A stretch of DNA of 6,486 bases from an uncultured Porphyromonadaceae bacterium (GCA_900555165.1 USKE01000128.1:1-6486), one strand, 5' to 3'. Positions 1 to 6,470 are shown, counted from the first letter of the stretch. Notes: a model not told the origin generated them from the letters alone. Numbers and translations are program-made.

Positions 1-585
1 GTCAGTGTTGATTCGGACGAATGGGTAGCCGAAGCCGGCCGCCGCGGTCTCGACACCGAGACATCCGTACCCAAGATCATCGACGCCTACCTGCGCCCCG
101 AATCTGTGGAGATGTTCCACAAGACCGGCGTGTTCAACGACCTTGAGCTGCGCGCACGCAACGAGGTGAAGTGGGAAACCTACACCAAGAAGATTCAGAT
201 CGAGGCCCGTGTGCTCGGCGACCTCGCCCTCAACCACATCCTGCCGGTGGCCACACGCTACCAGTCGGGCCTGGTCGACAACCTCGTCAAGCTGATGACC
301 GTCTTCCCCGACGGCGACGGCGACCACATCATCAAGTCAGAGCGCGACTCGATCAAGAAACTCTCGGAGCACATCACCGCCATCAAGACCGAGGTAGAGA
401 AGATGGTCGAGGCCCGCAAGACAGCCAACCGCATCGAAAGCGAGCGCGAAAAGGCCATAGCATATCACGACACCGTGATTCCCTGCATGGAGACCATCCG
501 CTACCACATCGACAAACTCGAGCTTATGGTCGACAACGAGATGTGGCCTCTGCCCAAATACCGCGAGATGCTCTTTATCCGCTGA
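1..585 (+). CDS. glnN: Type III glutamine synthetase, C-terminal part (partial)
   Basis: Frame 1 is open from the first base to a TGA at 583-585, giving the last 194 residues of a protein whose start lies upstream of the window. The family makes glutamine from glutamate, ammonia and ATP in the cytoplasm; GSIII enzymes are about 700-730 residues and common in Bacteroidetes. The sequence shows the typical GSIII tail: KWETYTKKIQIEARVLGDLA, then LNHILPVATRYQ, a charged helical stretch (roughly 100-160 of this fragment) rich in Glu, Lys and Arg, and the ending MWPLPKYREMLFIR. The catalytic beta-grasp and ATP-binding parts are not in the window. No terminator-like hairpin with a T-tract follows the stop. 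The family assignment comes from recognising this tail; it does not resemble type I or II GlnA ends. The symbol glnN is the usual one for GSIII. Confidence 0.95.
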   Translation, partial: VSVDSDEWVAEAGRRGLDTETSVPKIIDAYLRPESVEMFHKTGVFNDLELRARNEVKWETYTKKIQIEARVLGDLALNHILPVATRYQSGLVDNLVKLMTVFPDGDGDHIIKSERDSIKKLSEHITAIKTEVEKMVEARKTANRIESEREKAIAYHDTVIPCMETIRYHIDKLELMVDNEMWPLPKYREMLFIR

Positions 586-667
586 CGGTGAAGACACGAA
601 AACATCCAGACTACACATAGTATAGTACCGCAACCTGTTGCGGGGGCGTTGCAAGACTCCTCTAATT

Positions 668-690
668 GTAGGGACATGCCTTTGGCATGT
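668..690 (+). repeat. REP-like hairpin, left copy (GTAG foot, TTT loop)
   Basis: A GTAG tetranucleotide at 668-671 is followed by GG and a perfect 7-bp stem, 674-680 (ACATGCC) with 684-690 (GGCATGT), closed by a TTT loop. A GTAG foot next to a short hairpin is the hallmark of REP sequences processed by REP-associated tyrosine transposases (RAYTs). The stem and loop are seen directly; the RAYT link is inference, since no such transposase lies in this window. Confidence 0.7.
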
Positions 691-717
691 TGAAATATCT
701 CTTTGACAATCAGTCAA

Positions 718-740
718 ACATCGCAAAGCGATGTCCCTAC
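718..740 (-). repeat. REP-like hairpin, right copy (inverted)
   Basis: Read on the minus strand, this is GTAGGG followed by a 7-bp stem ACATCGC, loop TTT, GCGATGT (718-724 pairs with 728-734). It has the same foot, stem length and loop as the copy at 668-690 but inverted. Two stem positions differ between the copies, and both differences are compensated on the opposite side of the stem. Between the copies lies a third small stem, TTTGAC (702-707) with GTCAAA (713-718), which competes for base 718. Confidence 0.7.
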
Positions 741-806
741 AAATTAGGTAAGAACCGCGTTGTGCAACATCCTCCGCGGCAGGTTGCTACATTCCATACA
801 TTTGCA

Positions 807-2699
807 ATGGAACAACTAAAGCATGAATGCGGCGTGGCGATGATACGCCTGCGCAAACCGCTCGAATATTACCGACAGAAATACGGCACCTACGCCTGGG
901 CGCTCGACAAGCTCTATCTGCTGATGGAGAAACAGCACAACCGCGGTCAGGAAGGTGCCGGCATAGGCGTGGTGAAACTGCACTCTCAGCCCGGGCATGA
1001 ATATGTGTTCCGCGAAAGGGCTCTGGGCGCAGGCGCCATCTCCGAAATATTCGCGCAGGTGATGCCCCGGTTTGCCGAAGAGCATACCGACGACAAGCCT
1101 GCCGCCGAGGTCGAGGCATACGCCCCCTTCGTAGGCGAGATCTACATGGGGCACCTGCGCTACTCGACCACCGGAAAGAGCGGCATATCGTATGTGCATC
1201 CGTTCCTGCGCCGCAACAACTGGCGGTCGCGCAACCTGATGATGTGCGGCAACTTCAACATGACCAATGTCGACGAGATTTTCCGTTCGATTGTCGAGAA
1301 AGGCCAGCATCCGCGCATCTACAGCGACACAATCGTGCTGCTCGAACAGCTCGGCTATGCCCTCGACAAGGAGAACCACAACCTCTACCGCAAGCTGCGC
1401 GACACCCTCCAGGATCCCGAGCTCGGCCTGGCCATCGAGAACAGCATCGACATCCCCGCCGTGCTGCGCAACGCCTCGCCGGCCTGGGACGGCGGATTCG
1501 TGATCTGCGGCGCCACAGGCTCGGGCGACATGTTCGCCCTGCGCGACAGCCACGGCATCCGTCCGGCGTTCTATTATATCGACGATGAGGTAGTGGTGCT
1601 CGCCTCCGAGCGCCCCGTCATCCAGACAGTATTCAACGTGCCGCGTGCCGCCGTAGAGGAACTTACCCCAGGCTCGGCCCTTGTGGTGACCAAAAACGGC
1701 GACGTGTCGGTAAACGACATCCTCGGCGAAGGGCGCAACGAGCGGTGCTCGTTCGAGCGCATCTACTTCTCGCGCGGTTCCGATGCCGCAATCTACCGCG
1801 AGCGCAAGGAACTGGGGCGCCGTCTGGCTCCCGAGGTACTGCGCGCCGTGGGGCACGACATAAACCACACGGTGCTGTCGTTCATCCCCAACACCGCCGA
1901 AGTGGCGTTCATCGGACTCGTGGAGGGGTTTGAAGACCATCTCAACCAGGTGAAAGCGCGTCAGCTCATGGAGATGCAGATGCGCGGAACCCTCTCGCCG
2001 GGCACAATAAAGGAGATCATGGACCAGCGCCTGCGCGTAGAGAAAATCGCCATCAAGGATATAAAACTGCGCACCTTCATTGCCGAAGGGGAGTCGCGCA
2101 ACGACCTGGCGGCGCATGTCTACGACGTCACATACGGCTGCGTGGCCAACGACATAGACAACCTCGTGGTCATAGACGACTCAATCGTGCGCGGCACCAC
2201 GCTGAAACAGTCCATCATCGCCATGCTCAACCGTCTGCATCCGCGCAAGATTGTGATCGTGTCGTCGTCGCCACAGGTCAGGTATCCCGACTATTACGGC
2301 ATAGACATGTCGCGCATGGGCGAGTTCGCCGCATTCCGCGCCGCCGTGGCTCTGCTTCACGACCGCGGCATGGAGCATGTGCTTGAACAGACCTACCGCG
2401 CCTGCCTGGCCCAGCTCGAACTCCCCGCTGCCGAACAGACCAACTGCGTGAAAGCCATCTACGAGCCGTTCACCGACCGCGAGATTTCGGCGAAGATGGC
2501 CGAGATGCTTACCCCCGAAGGCACCAAGGCCGAGGTCGAGATTGTCTACCAGACACTCGGAGGGCTGCATGCCGCCATACCCGGATGCCCCGGCGACTGG
2601 TACTTCTCGGGCGACTATCCCACCCCCGGCGGTACCCGTCTGGTAAACCAAGCCTATGTGCATTACTACGAGGGGAACGCCGACAAACGCGCCCAGTGA
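807..2699 (+). CDS. PurF-like amidophosphoribosyltransferase (large form lacking the 4Fe-4S ligands)
   Basis: This 630-residue cytoplasmic protein has the two domains of glutamine PRPP amidotransferase, which uses glutamine and PRPP to make 5-phosphoribosylamine, the first step of purine synthesis. The N-terminal Ntn glutaminase part shows nucleophile candidate Cys8 (MEQLKHECGV), QHNRGQEGAG, MGHLRYST (114-121) and CGNFN (147-151). The C-terminal phosphoribosyltransferase part shows the PRPP loop DDSIVRGTT (457-465), SSPQVRYPDYYGID ending near 500, and the terminal YFSGDYPTP (599-607). It is longer than typical PurF (about 475-505). The start at 807 is chosen because it puts Cys8 beside the N-terminus after propeptide removal; the frame stays open upstream to 687, but that stretch lies in the REP repeat. 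Residues matching the B. subtilis PurF iron-sulfur ligands are absent. A role in purine synthesis is likely; a side role cannot be excluded. Confidence 0.88.
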   Translation: MEQLKHECGVAMIRLRKPLEYYRQKYGTYAWALDKLYLLMEKQHNRGQEGAGIGVVKLHSQPGHEYVFRERALGAGAISEIFAQVMPRFAEEHTDDKPAAEVEAYAPFVGEIYMGHLRYSTTGKSGISYVHPFLRRNNWRSRNLMMCGNFNMTNVDEIFRSIVEKGQHPRIYSDTIVLLEQLGYALDKENHNLYRKLRDTLQDPELGLAIENSIDIPAVLRNASPAWDGGFVICGATGSGDMFALRDSHGIRPAFYYIDDEVVVLASERPVIQTVFNVPRAAVEELTPGSALVVTKNGDVSVNDILGEGRNERCSFERIYFSRGSDAAIYRERKELGRRLAPEVLRAVGHDINHTVLSFIPNTAEVAFIGLVEGFEDHLNQVKARQLMEMQMRGTLSPGTIKEIMDQRLRVEKIAIKDIKLRTFIAEGESRNDLAAHVYDVTYGCVANDIDNLVVIDDSIVRGTTLKQSIIAMLNRLHPRKIVIVSSSPQVRYPDYYGIDMSRMGEFAAFRAAVALLHDRGMEHVLEQTYRACLAQLELPAAEQTNCVKAIYEPFTDREISAKMAEMLTPEGTKAEVEIVYQTLGGLHAAIPGCPGDWYFSGDYPTPGGTRLVNQAYVHYYEGNADKRAQ

Positions 2700-2715
2700 C
2701 AGCACCAGCAAACAC

Positions 2716-2817
2716 GCTGTGCCACCGTGCCGCGGGCACGCATATAATTTCAAGCCCGATGTAATAGAAGGCGTGGATTTCCGTTAAATATACGGAAGTC
2801 TGCGCCTTCGGCACAGC
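2716..2817 (+). other. Structured intergenic element, possible three-way-junction RNA
   Basis: An 8-bp outer stem, GCTGTGCC (2716-2723) with GGCACAGC (2810-2817), encloses two hairpins. The first is CGTGCC, loop GCG, GGCACG (2726-2740). The second is an 18-pair stem, 2767-2784 with 2792-2809, with the 7-nt loop TAAATAT. Three of the 18 pairs are G-U when read as a + strand transcript (2774/2802, 2775/2801, 2778/2798) and would be A-C mismatches on the other strand, which favours function as RNA from the + strand. There is no T-tract after it, so it is not a classical intrinsic terminator. It ends 32 nt before the porQ-like start codon. It could be a leader RNA, a processing or stability element, or a palindromic repeat. 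I recognise no known riboswitch class. Confidence 0.55.
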
Positions 2818-2849
2818 ATTCCCCGGTCACGCATGTCACCCGATTAATA

Positions 2850-3881
2850 ATGACAAAAAGACGTAACAATCATATAATCACGGTAATCGCCATTATTCTG
2901 GCCACGTTCCTGCCCGTCGCCGCGCAGGATGGCTCGACGGCATACCAATACCTCAACACCACCTCGTCGGCACGTATCTACGGTCTGGGCGGCGTAAATA
3001 TCACGGCCGTCTCCGACGACCTGTCGACCTCAGACCAGAACCCGTCACTGCTCGGTCCCGAGGTGAGCGGGCAGGTCGTCGTCGACTACATGCGCTATCT
3101 GGGCGAATCGAATTTCGCCGGCGTAAGGTACGGACATTCGGCAGGTGACCGCGGCGCCTGGTCGGCCGGAATAAGATATTACGGCTACGGCTCGATGAAA
3201 GAGACCGATGCCAGCGGCGTGGTCATCGGGTCATTCTCGCCGAAAGATGTCACATTCTCGGGCGCGTTCAGCTATGACATAACCGACCGTCTGCGCGGCG
3301 GCATCAGCCTCAAGCTCCTTTACAGCAGTTACGAGCAGTACACGGCATTTGCCGTGGCCACCGACCTCGGCCTGAACTACTACGACCCCGACAACGACTT
3401 CTCGGCCTCGATCGTGGGGGCCAACCTCGGCGGCCAGGTGAAGAAATTCAACGAGCGCACCGACAAGCTCCCCATCGACCTGCGCATAGGTCTGGCCAAA
3501 GGGTTCACAGGCGTGCCCCTGCGCATTTCGGTAACCGCCTGGAACCTCACCAAATGGCATCTCCCCTACTGGAACACAGGCGACGGCACTACGGACCAGC
3601 CGTTCGAGAAGAAAGACTCTTTCTCGTCGAACCTTTTCAGGCACCTGATATTCGGCGCCGAATTCATCCCATCAGACCGGTTTTGGGTGACCCTCGGCTA
3701 CAACTACAAGACCCGCACCGACATGTCGACCTACAAACGGTCGTTCCTGAGCGGATTCTCGCTCGGCGCCGGTCTCAACCTCAACCGTTTCAGTCTCGGC
3801 CTGGCGTTCGCCCAGCCCCATTCGGGCGCCACGACCCTCATGGTCAACCTCACGCTCAACCTGCAGGATATTCTCAACTGA
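2850..3881 (+). CDS. porQ: PorQ-family outer-membrane protein
   Basis: A 343-residue protein with a signal peptide: basic start (TKRR), hydrophobic core about 9-23, and a probable cleavage after VAA at residue 25. The mature part begins with the segment typical of the PorQ/PorV family, [17 protein letters not shown] (43-59) followed by QNPSLL (63-68). It then alternates aromatic and glycine-rich amphipathic strands to a final strand near LMVNLTLNL, as expected for an outer-membrane beta-barrel. In species with type IX secretion, PorQ helps hold the surface attachment complex (with PorU, PorV, PorZ) that fixes cargo to lipopolysaccharide. The ATG at 2850 follows an AT-rich stretch without a Shine-Dalgarno, normal for Bacteroidetes, and is the only start giving a complete signal peptide. 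cmk starts 5 nt after the stop. No other secretion gene is in the window, so participation in type IX secretion here is inferred from family alone. Confidence 0.82.
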   Translation: MTKRRNNHIITVIAIILATFLPVAAQDGSTAYQYLNTTSSARIYGLGGVNITAVSDDLSTSDQNPSLLGPEVSGQVVVDYMRYLGESNFAGVRYGHSAGDRGAWSAGIRYYGYGSMKETDASGVVIGSFSPKDVTFSGAFSYDITDRLRGGISLKLLYSSYEQYTAFAVATDLGLNYYDPDNDFSASIVGANLGGQVKKFNERTDKLPIDLRIGLAKGFTGVPLRISVTAWNLTKWHLPYWNTGDGTTDQPFEKKDSFSSNLFRHLIFGAEFIPSDRFWVTLGYNYKTRTDMSTYKRSFLSGFSLGAGLNLNRFSLGLAFAQPHSGATTLMVNLTLNLQDILN

Positions 3882-3886
3882 TAATC

Positions 3887-4597
3887 ATGTCAGACACAGA
3901 TAAAAAAATCATCATCGCCATCGACGGGTTCTCATCGTCGGGCAAAAGCACAATGGCAAAGGCCCTGGCCCGCGCCATAGGATACAGATATGTCGATACC
4001 GGCGCCATGTACCGCGCCGTCACGCTTTTCGCCATGCGCAATGGCCTCGTCGCACCCGACGGCACGGTCGACGCGGCCGCACTGGCTCAGAAACTCCCTG
4101 AAATAAAGATAGATTTCCGCCTCAACGCCGACGGCACCCAGCACACTTGCCTCAACGGCGAGGATGTGGAGGGTGAGATCCGCGGCATGGCCGTCTCGGC
4201 CAACGTCTCGCAGGTCTCGGCAATCCCGGCGGTGCGTCATCTGCTCGTCTCGCTCCAGCAAGCCATGGGGCGCGAGCGCGGAATCGTGATGGACGGCCGC
4301 GACATCGGCACCACCGTATTCCCCGACGCCGAACTGAAAATCTTCCTGAACGCATCGGCCCGCACACGTGCCGAGCGCCGTTTCAAAGAGCTGACCGCCA
4401 AAGGGGTCGAGACTACTTTCGAGGAGGTTCTTGAAAATGTAGAGCAACGCGACCACACCGACATGACCCGTGCCGAAAGCCCCCTGCGCCGCGCCGCTGA
4501 CGCCATCGACCTCGACAACTCGGCCATGACACCCGAGCAGCAGAACGCCTGGCTCATGGAACAGTTCAACAAAGCCGTATCAGCACAGCGCCCATGA
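3887..4597 (+). CDS. cmk: (d)CMP kinase
   Basis: A 236-residue cytidylate kinase that transfers phosphate from ATP to CMP and dCMP, in the cytoplasm, in pyrimidine salvage and recycling. Visible motifs are the P-loop GFSSSGKST (14-22), DTGAMYRA (37-44, nucleotide-monophosphate site), MDGRDIGT (135-142) and the lid/C-terminal region [16 protein letters not shown] (188-203) followed by AIDLDNS. Length fits the family (about 220-230). The frame is open far upstream, through porQ, but the ATG at 3887 places the first beta-strand KKIIIAIDG directly at the N-terminus. It starts 5 nt after porQ and its TGA overlaps the ispH ATG (ATGA, 4594-4597), suggesting translational coupling. Nothing unusual in the active-site motifs. 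Confidence 0.96.
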   Translation: MSDTDKKIIIAIDGFSSSGKSTMAKALARAIGYRYVDTGAMYRAVTLFAMRNGLVAPDGTVDAAALAQKLPEIKIDFRLNADGTQHTCLNGEDVEGEIRGMAVSANVSQVSAIPAVRHLLVSLQQAMGRERGIVMDGRDIGTTVFPDAELKIFLNASARTRAERRFKELTAKGVETTFEEVLENVEQRDHTDMTRAESPLRRAADAIDLDNSAMTPEQQNAWLMEQFNKAVSAQRP

Positions 4598-5448
4598 ATG
4601 TCGAGATAGACAACGATTCGGGATTCTGTTTCGGCGTGGTCACCGCCATCCGCAAGGCCGAGGAGGAGCTTGCGCGCGGCGGCAAGCTGTATTGCCTGGG
4701 CGACATCGTGCACAACAGCGACGAGGTGCAGCGCCTCGCCTCGAAAGGGCTTGAGGTCATCACCCACGACGATCTGGCACGTCTGCAGAACGTGAAGGTG
4801 CTTTTGCGCGCCCACGGCGAGCCCCCCTCGACCTACGCCACCGCACGCCGCCGGAACATCGAGATCATCGACGCCACCTGCCCCGTGGTGCTCAGACTCC
4901 AGCAACGCATAAAGCAGACCTTCGACGACACCACTCGACCGCGACCGCAGATAGTGATCTACGGCAAGCGCGGCCACGCCGAGGTAAACGGCCTCGTGGG
5001 GCAGACCGACGGCGAGGCGATCGTGGTGGAGGATGTGGCCGACCTCTCGAAAATCGATTTCACACGCGACATCGCCCTGTATTCGCAGACCACAAAGTCG
5101 CTCGAAGGGTTCAGGCATATCGCCGACGAGATACGCGCACGTCTGGCCCCCGGCGCCACGCTTGAGACTGCCGACACCATCTGCCGCCAGGTGGCGAACC
5201 GCGTTGAGAAACTGCGCCGTTTCGCCCGCGCGCACGACGTGGTCATATTCGTCAGCGGCAAAAAGAGCAGTAACGGCAAGGTGCTGTTCGGCAACTGTCT
5301 TGAGGAGAACCCCAATACCCATCTGGTGTCGAATGCCGGCGAGCTTGACCGCTCGTGGTTCGAGGGTGCCGAGTCGGTGGGGGTCTGCGGCGCTACCTCA
5401 ACCCCCCGATGGCTTATGGAACAGGTCAGACAATGGATAATTTCGTAG
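4594..5448 (+). CDS. ispH: 4-hydroxy-3-methylbut-2-enyl diphosphate reductase
   Basis: A 284-residue iron-sulfur enzyme that reduces HMBPP to IPP and DMAPP, the last step of the MEP isoprenoid pathway, in the cytoplasm. The three cluster cysteines are in place: Cys12 (GFCFGV), Cys96 (ATCPVV) and Cys197 (DTICRQ). Substrate-site residues known from the E. coli enzyme also appear: His40 (DIVHNS), His74 (RAHGEP), His128 and Glu130 (GHAEVNG), Thr167, Ser225-Ser226-Asn227, and Ser269 near the C-terminus. The numbering almost coincides with the E. coli protein, which supports the ATG at 4594. The gene overlaps cmk by 4 nt at the front and the exonuclease gene by 16 nt at the end. The C-terminus is short, ending WIIS, and the fold is complete. 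Confidence 0.97.
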   Translation: MNVEIDNDSGFCFGVVTAIRKAEEELARGGKLYCLGDIVHNSDEVQRLASKGLEVITHDDLARLQNVKVLLRAHGEPPSTYATARRRNIEIIDATCPVVLRLQQRIKQTFDDTTRPRPQIVIYGKRGHAEVNGLVGQTDGEAIVVEDVADLSKIDFTRDIALYSQTTKSLEGFRHIADEIRARLAPGATLETADTICRQVANRVEKLRRFARAHDVVIFVSGKKSSNGKVLFGNCLEENPNTHLVSNAGELDRSWFEGAESVGVCGATSTPRWLMEQVRQWIIS

Positions 5449-5933
5449 CCATCGACATAGAGACCGCCAACAACCGGCCCACCTCTATCTGCGCCATCGG
5501 GGCGGTAAAGGTGGTTGACGGCGCCATTACCGACAGGTTCTATGAGTTCGTCAGACCCGAACCGAACTTCTATTTCCGCCATTTCACCGAGAACATCCAC
5601 GGCATATCGCGTCGCGAGACCGACACGGCCGATACTTTCCCCACCGTATGGGGGCGGCTGCGCCCGTTCATCGGCGACCTCTGCCTGGTGGCCCACAACA
5701 AGGCGTTCGACGAAAAGTGCATCATGGCCACGCACCGCCACTATGGCATGGAATATCGCGAGAAACCGTTTCTCTGCACGCTGATAAAGGCGCGCATGAC
5801 CATTCCGAGGCAGCTCTGCCCTTCGTTCTCATTACCGAACCTCTGCAGTTTCCTCGGCATACCATTCTCAAACCATCACAACGCCCTGGCCGACGCCGAG
5901 GCCTGCGCCGCCATCGCCATGAAAATACTGTAA
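5433..5933 (+). CDS. DEDDh (DnaQ-like) 3'-5' exonuclease
   Basis: A 166-residue single-domain nuclease of the DnaQ/RNase T fold. The acidic residues that bind the two metal ions are all visible: Asp8 and Glu10 (FVAIDIET, Exo I), Asp93 in LVAHNKAFDEK (Exo II), and His149 with Asp154 in HHNALADAEA (Exo III, the DEDDh signature). IHGI (55-58) is also typical of the epsilon-like group. There is no polymerase, helicase or BRCT domain, so it may act alone, as a proofreading subunit in trans, or in RNA or DNA end trimming; the substrate cannot be told from sequence. The ATG at 5433 lies inside ispH (16-nt overlap). It is the preferred start because Asp8 must sit close to the N-terminus. An upstream in-frame start at 5355 would add 26 residues that look like out-of-frame ispH. 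Confidence 0.9.
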   Translation: MDNFVAIDIETANNRPTSICAIGAVKVVDGAITDRFYEFVRPEPNFYFRHFTENIHGISRRETDTADTFPTVWGRLRPFIGDLCLVAHNKAFDEKCIMATHRHYGMEYREKPFLCTLIKARMTIPRQLCPSFSLPNLCSFLGIPFSNHHNALADAEACAAIAMKIL

Positions 5934-5938
5934 ATGTT

Positions 5939-6253
5939 ATGATGGATTTCTTTAAATACATGCAGTGGAAGGAGAGGACCGAGCGGAGACTTGAGCCATA
6001 CTACAATCGTAAAGTCAACAAGCGGTTGAAGTATGCCATGTATGCGTCAATCGGGATATGTATTATTCTGCTATTGTCGCAGTCTTTTTTCCTGGATCCG
6101 ATGGATTACAGGAAATATACTGTCTTTTTATGGTTGCGCGGCTTTGCCGGGATTTTCGGTCTTATCTTTTTTATATTGACAGGGATATTGGTTTATCGCG
6201 TCAATGCTGAATATTATAAGGACAGGTGGAAAGCCGGTGATAAGACGGAGTGA
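5939..6253 (+). CDS. Small two-helix membrane protein, function unknown
   Basis: A 104-residue protein that I do not recognise. It has a basic, aromatic N-terminal segment (about 1-31, with KERTERR and NRKVNKR) and a first membrane helix at about 33-52 (SIGICIILLLSQ core). A short loop FLDPMDYRKY follows, then a second helix at about 62-87 (GFAGIFGLIFFILTGILV core) and a charged tail ending KAGDKTE. The positive charges at both ends predict that N- and C-termini face the cytoplasm. Two ATGs in a row (5939 and 5942) could each start it; there is no clear ribosome binding site. It begins 5 nt after the exonuclease stop, so it is probably co-transcribed. Its DNA is visibly richer in A and T, with more A/T-ending codons, than the five genes before it. 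No enzyme motif is visible. Confidence 0.75.
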   Translation: MMDFFKYMQWKERTERRLEPYYNRKVNKRLKYAMYASIGICIILLLSQSFFLDPMDYRKYTVFLWLRGFAGIFGLIFFILTGILVYRVNAEYYKDRWKAGDKTE

Positions 6254-6329
6254 CGAGTAAGGGGGACGTACCGTTGTCGCTGAAGCTCCGAACTGAAACA
6301 AAACAAGACTGCACATCAGTGCTGAACGG

Positions 6330-6357
6330 GCCGGTTTGTGAGTGCCGGTTTGTGAGC
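6330..6357. repeat. 14-bp tandem direct repeat next to the promoter
   Basis: GCCGGTTTGTGAGT (6330-6343) is followed at once by GCCGGTTTGTGAGC (6344-6357), 13 of 14 bases identical. The second copy ends 4 bases before the -33 TTTG of the promoter at 6362-6393. Position and spacing fit an activator site made of two half-sites, but a chance duplication cannot be ruled out. Confidence 0.6.
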
Positions 6358-6361
6358 AAAT

Positions 6362-6393
6362 TTTGGTGGTGTTAACATATTTTTATAATTTTG
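6362..6393 (+). promoter_or_regulatory. Bacteroidetes-type promoter
   Basis: TTTG at 6362-6365 and TAATTTTG at 6386-6393 match the Bacteroidetes primary sigma consensus TTTG, 19-21 bp, TAnnTTTG, with a 20-bp spacer that is AT-rich. Transcription would start near 6398-6402 and run rightward out of the window. This is the clearest promoter in the window and marks the boundary after the porQ-to-membrane-protein operon. Confidence 0.75.
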
Positions 6394-6401
6394 CAGTCTG
6401 A

Positions 6402-6457
6402 AAAGATTAAGGCTAATAATTGAGGTTATAAAGATTAAGGTTAATAATTAGGGAGGT
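6402..6457. repeat. 28-bp tandem direct repeat in the predicted leader
   Basis: Two units, 6402-6429 and 6430-6457, share the core AAAGATTAAGG(C/T)TAATAATT, differing at one base in 20; the last 8 bases diverge more. They lie directly after the predicted transcription start, so they would be in the 5' untranslated leader of whatever gene follows. The second unit runs into a Shine-Dalgarno-like GGGAGG (6451-6456). Confidence 0.6.
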
Positions 6458-6470
6458 CGGTGCTTAGAAA

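Larger units (their letters stand above)
625..790. mobile_element. Long imperfect inverted repeat, MITE/BIME-like element
   Basis: The two ends of this stretch are inverted copies. GCAACCTG at 630-637 matches CAGGTTGC at 780-787, followed inward on each arm by a related GCGG-rich segment containing GTTGCA. Further in, CTAATTGTAGGGACAT at 662-677 matches the inverse of 731-747 with one extra A. The arms differ in length between these blocks (about 24 versus 32 nt), so the repeat is decayed or built from modules. The left arm also has its own hairpin (628-633 with 638-643, loop CCTG). The element contains no ORF of its own and fills most of the gap before the PurF-like gene. A non-autonomous repeat mobilised in trans is the best explanation. 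I found no clear target-site duplication. Confidence 0.5.

Noticed and set aside
625..790. Purine- or PRPP-sensing riboswitch ahead of the PurF-like gene
   Set aside because: The conserved cores of the purine and ykkC-type riboswitches are not seen, and the symmetrical REP architecture explains the structure better.
797..804. TACATTTG, a perfect match to the Bacteroidetes -7 box
   Set aside because: It ends three bases before the ATG at 807, so transcription would start at or after the start codon, and no TTTG lies about 20 bp upstream. Treated as chance.
687..806. In-frame 40-residue N-terminal extension of the PurF-like protein
   Set aside because: It begins inside the REP hairpin and runs through the repeat element, and it would bury the Cys8 nucleophile at position 48, far from the N-terminus.
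816..2117. Long minus-strand open frame (433 residues) opposite the PurF-like gene
   Set aside because: It is a shadow of GC-rich codon structure: the protein reads as repeats of His, Val, Ala and Arg without recognisable motifs, and the + strand gene is certain.
2742..2750. ATATAATTT as a promoter for porQ
   Set aside because: It resembles an E. coli -10 but not TAnnTTTG, has no TTTG at the right distance, and sits in the linker of the structured element.
2716..2817. Invertible promoter segment flanked by inverted repeats
   Set aside because: The 8-bp outer repeat is short, no recombinase gene is near, and the nested hairpins with G-U pairs fit an RNA fold better.
4237..5322. Long minus-strand open frame opposite cmk and ispH
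   Set aside because: Both + strand genes have complete active-site motifs; the antisense frame has no family resemblance.
6254..6329. Intrinsic terminator after the small membrane protein
   Set aside because: Only a weak 4-bp stem (GCAC/GTGC, 6311-6322) is visible with no T-tract.
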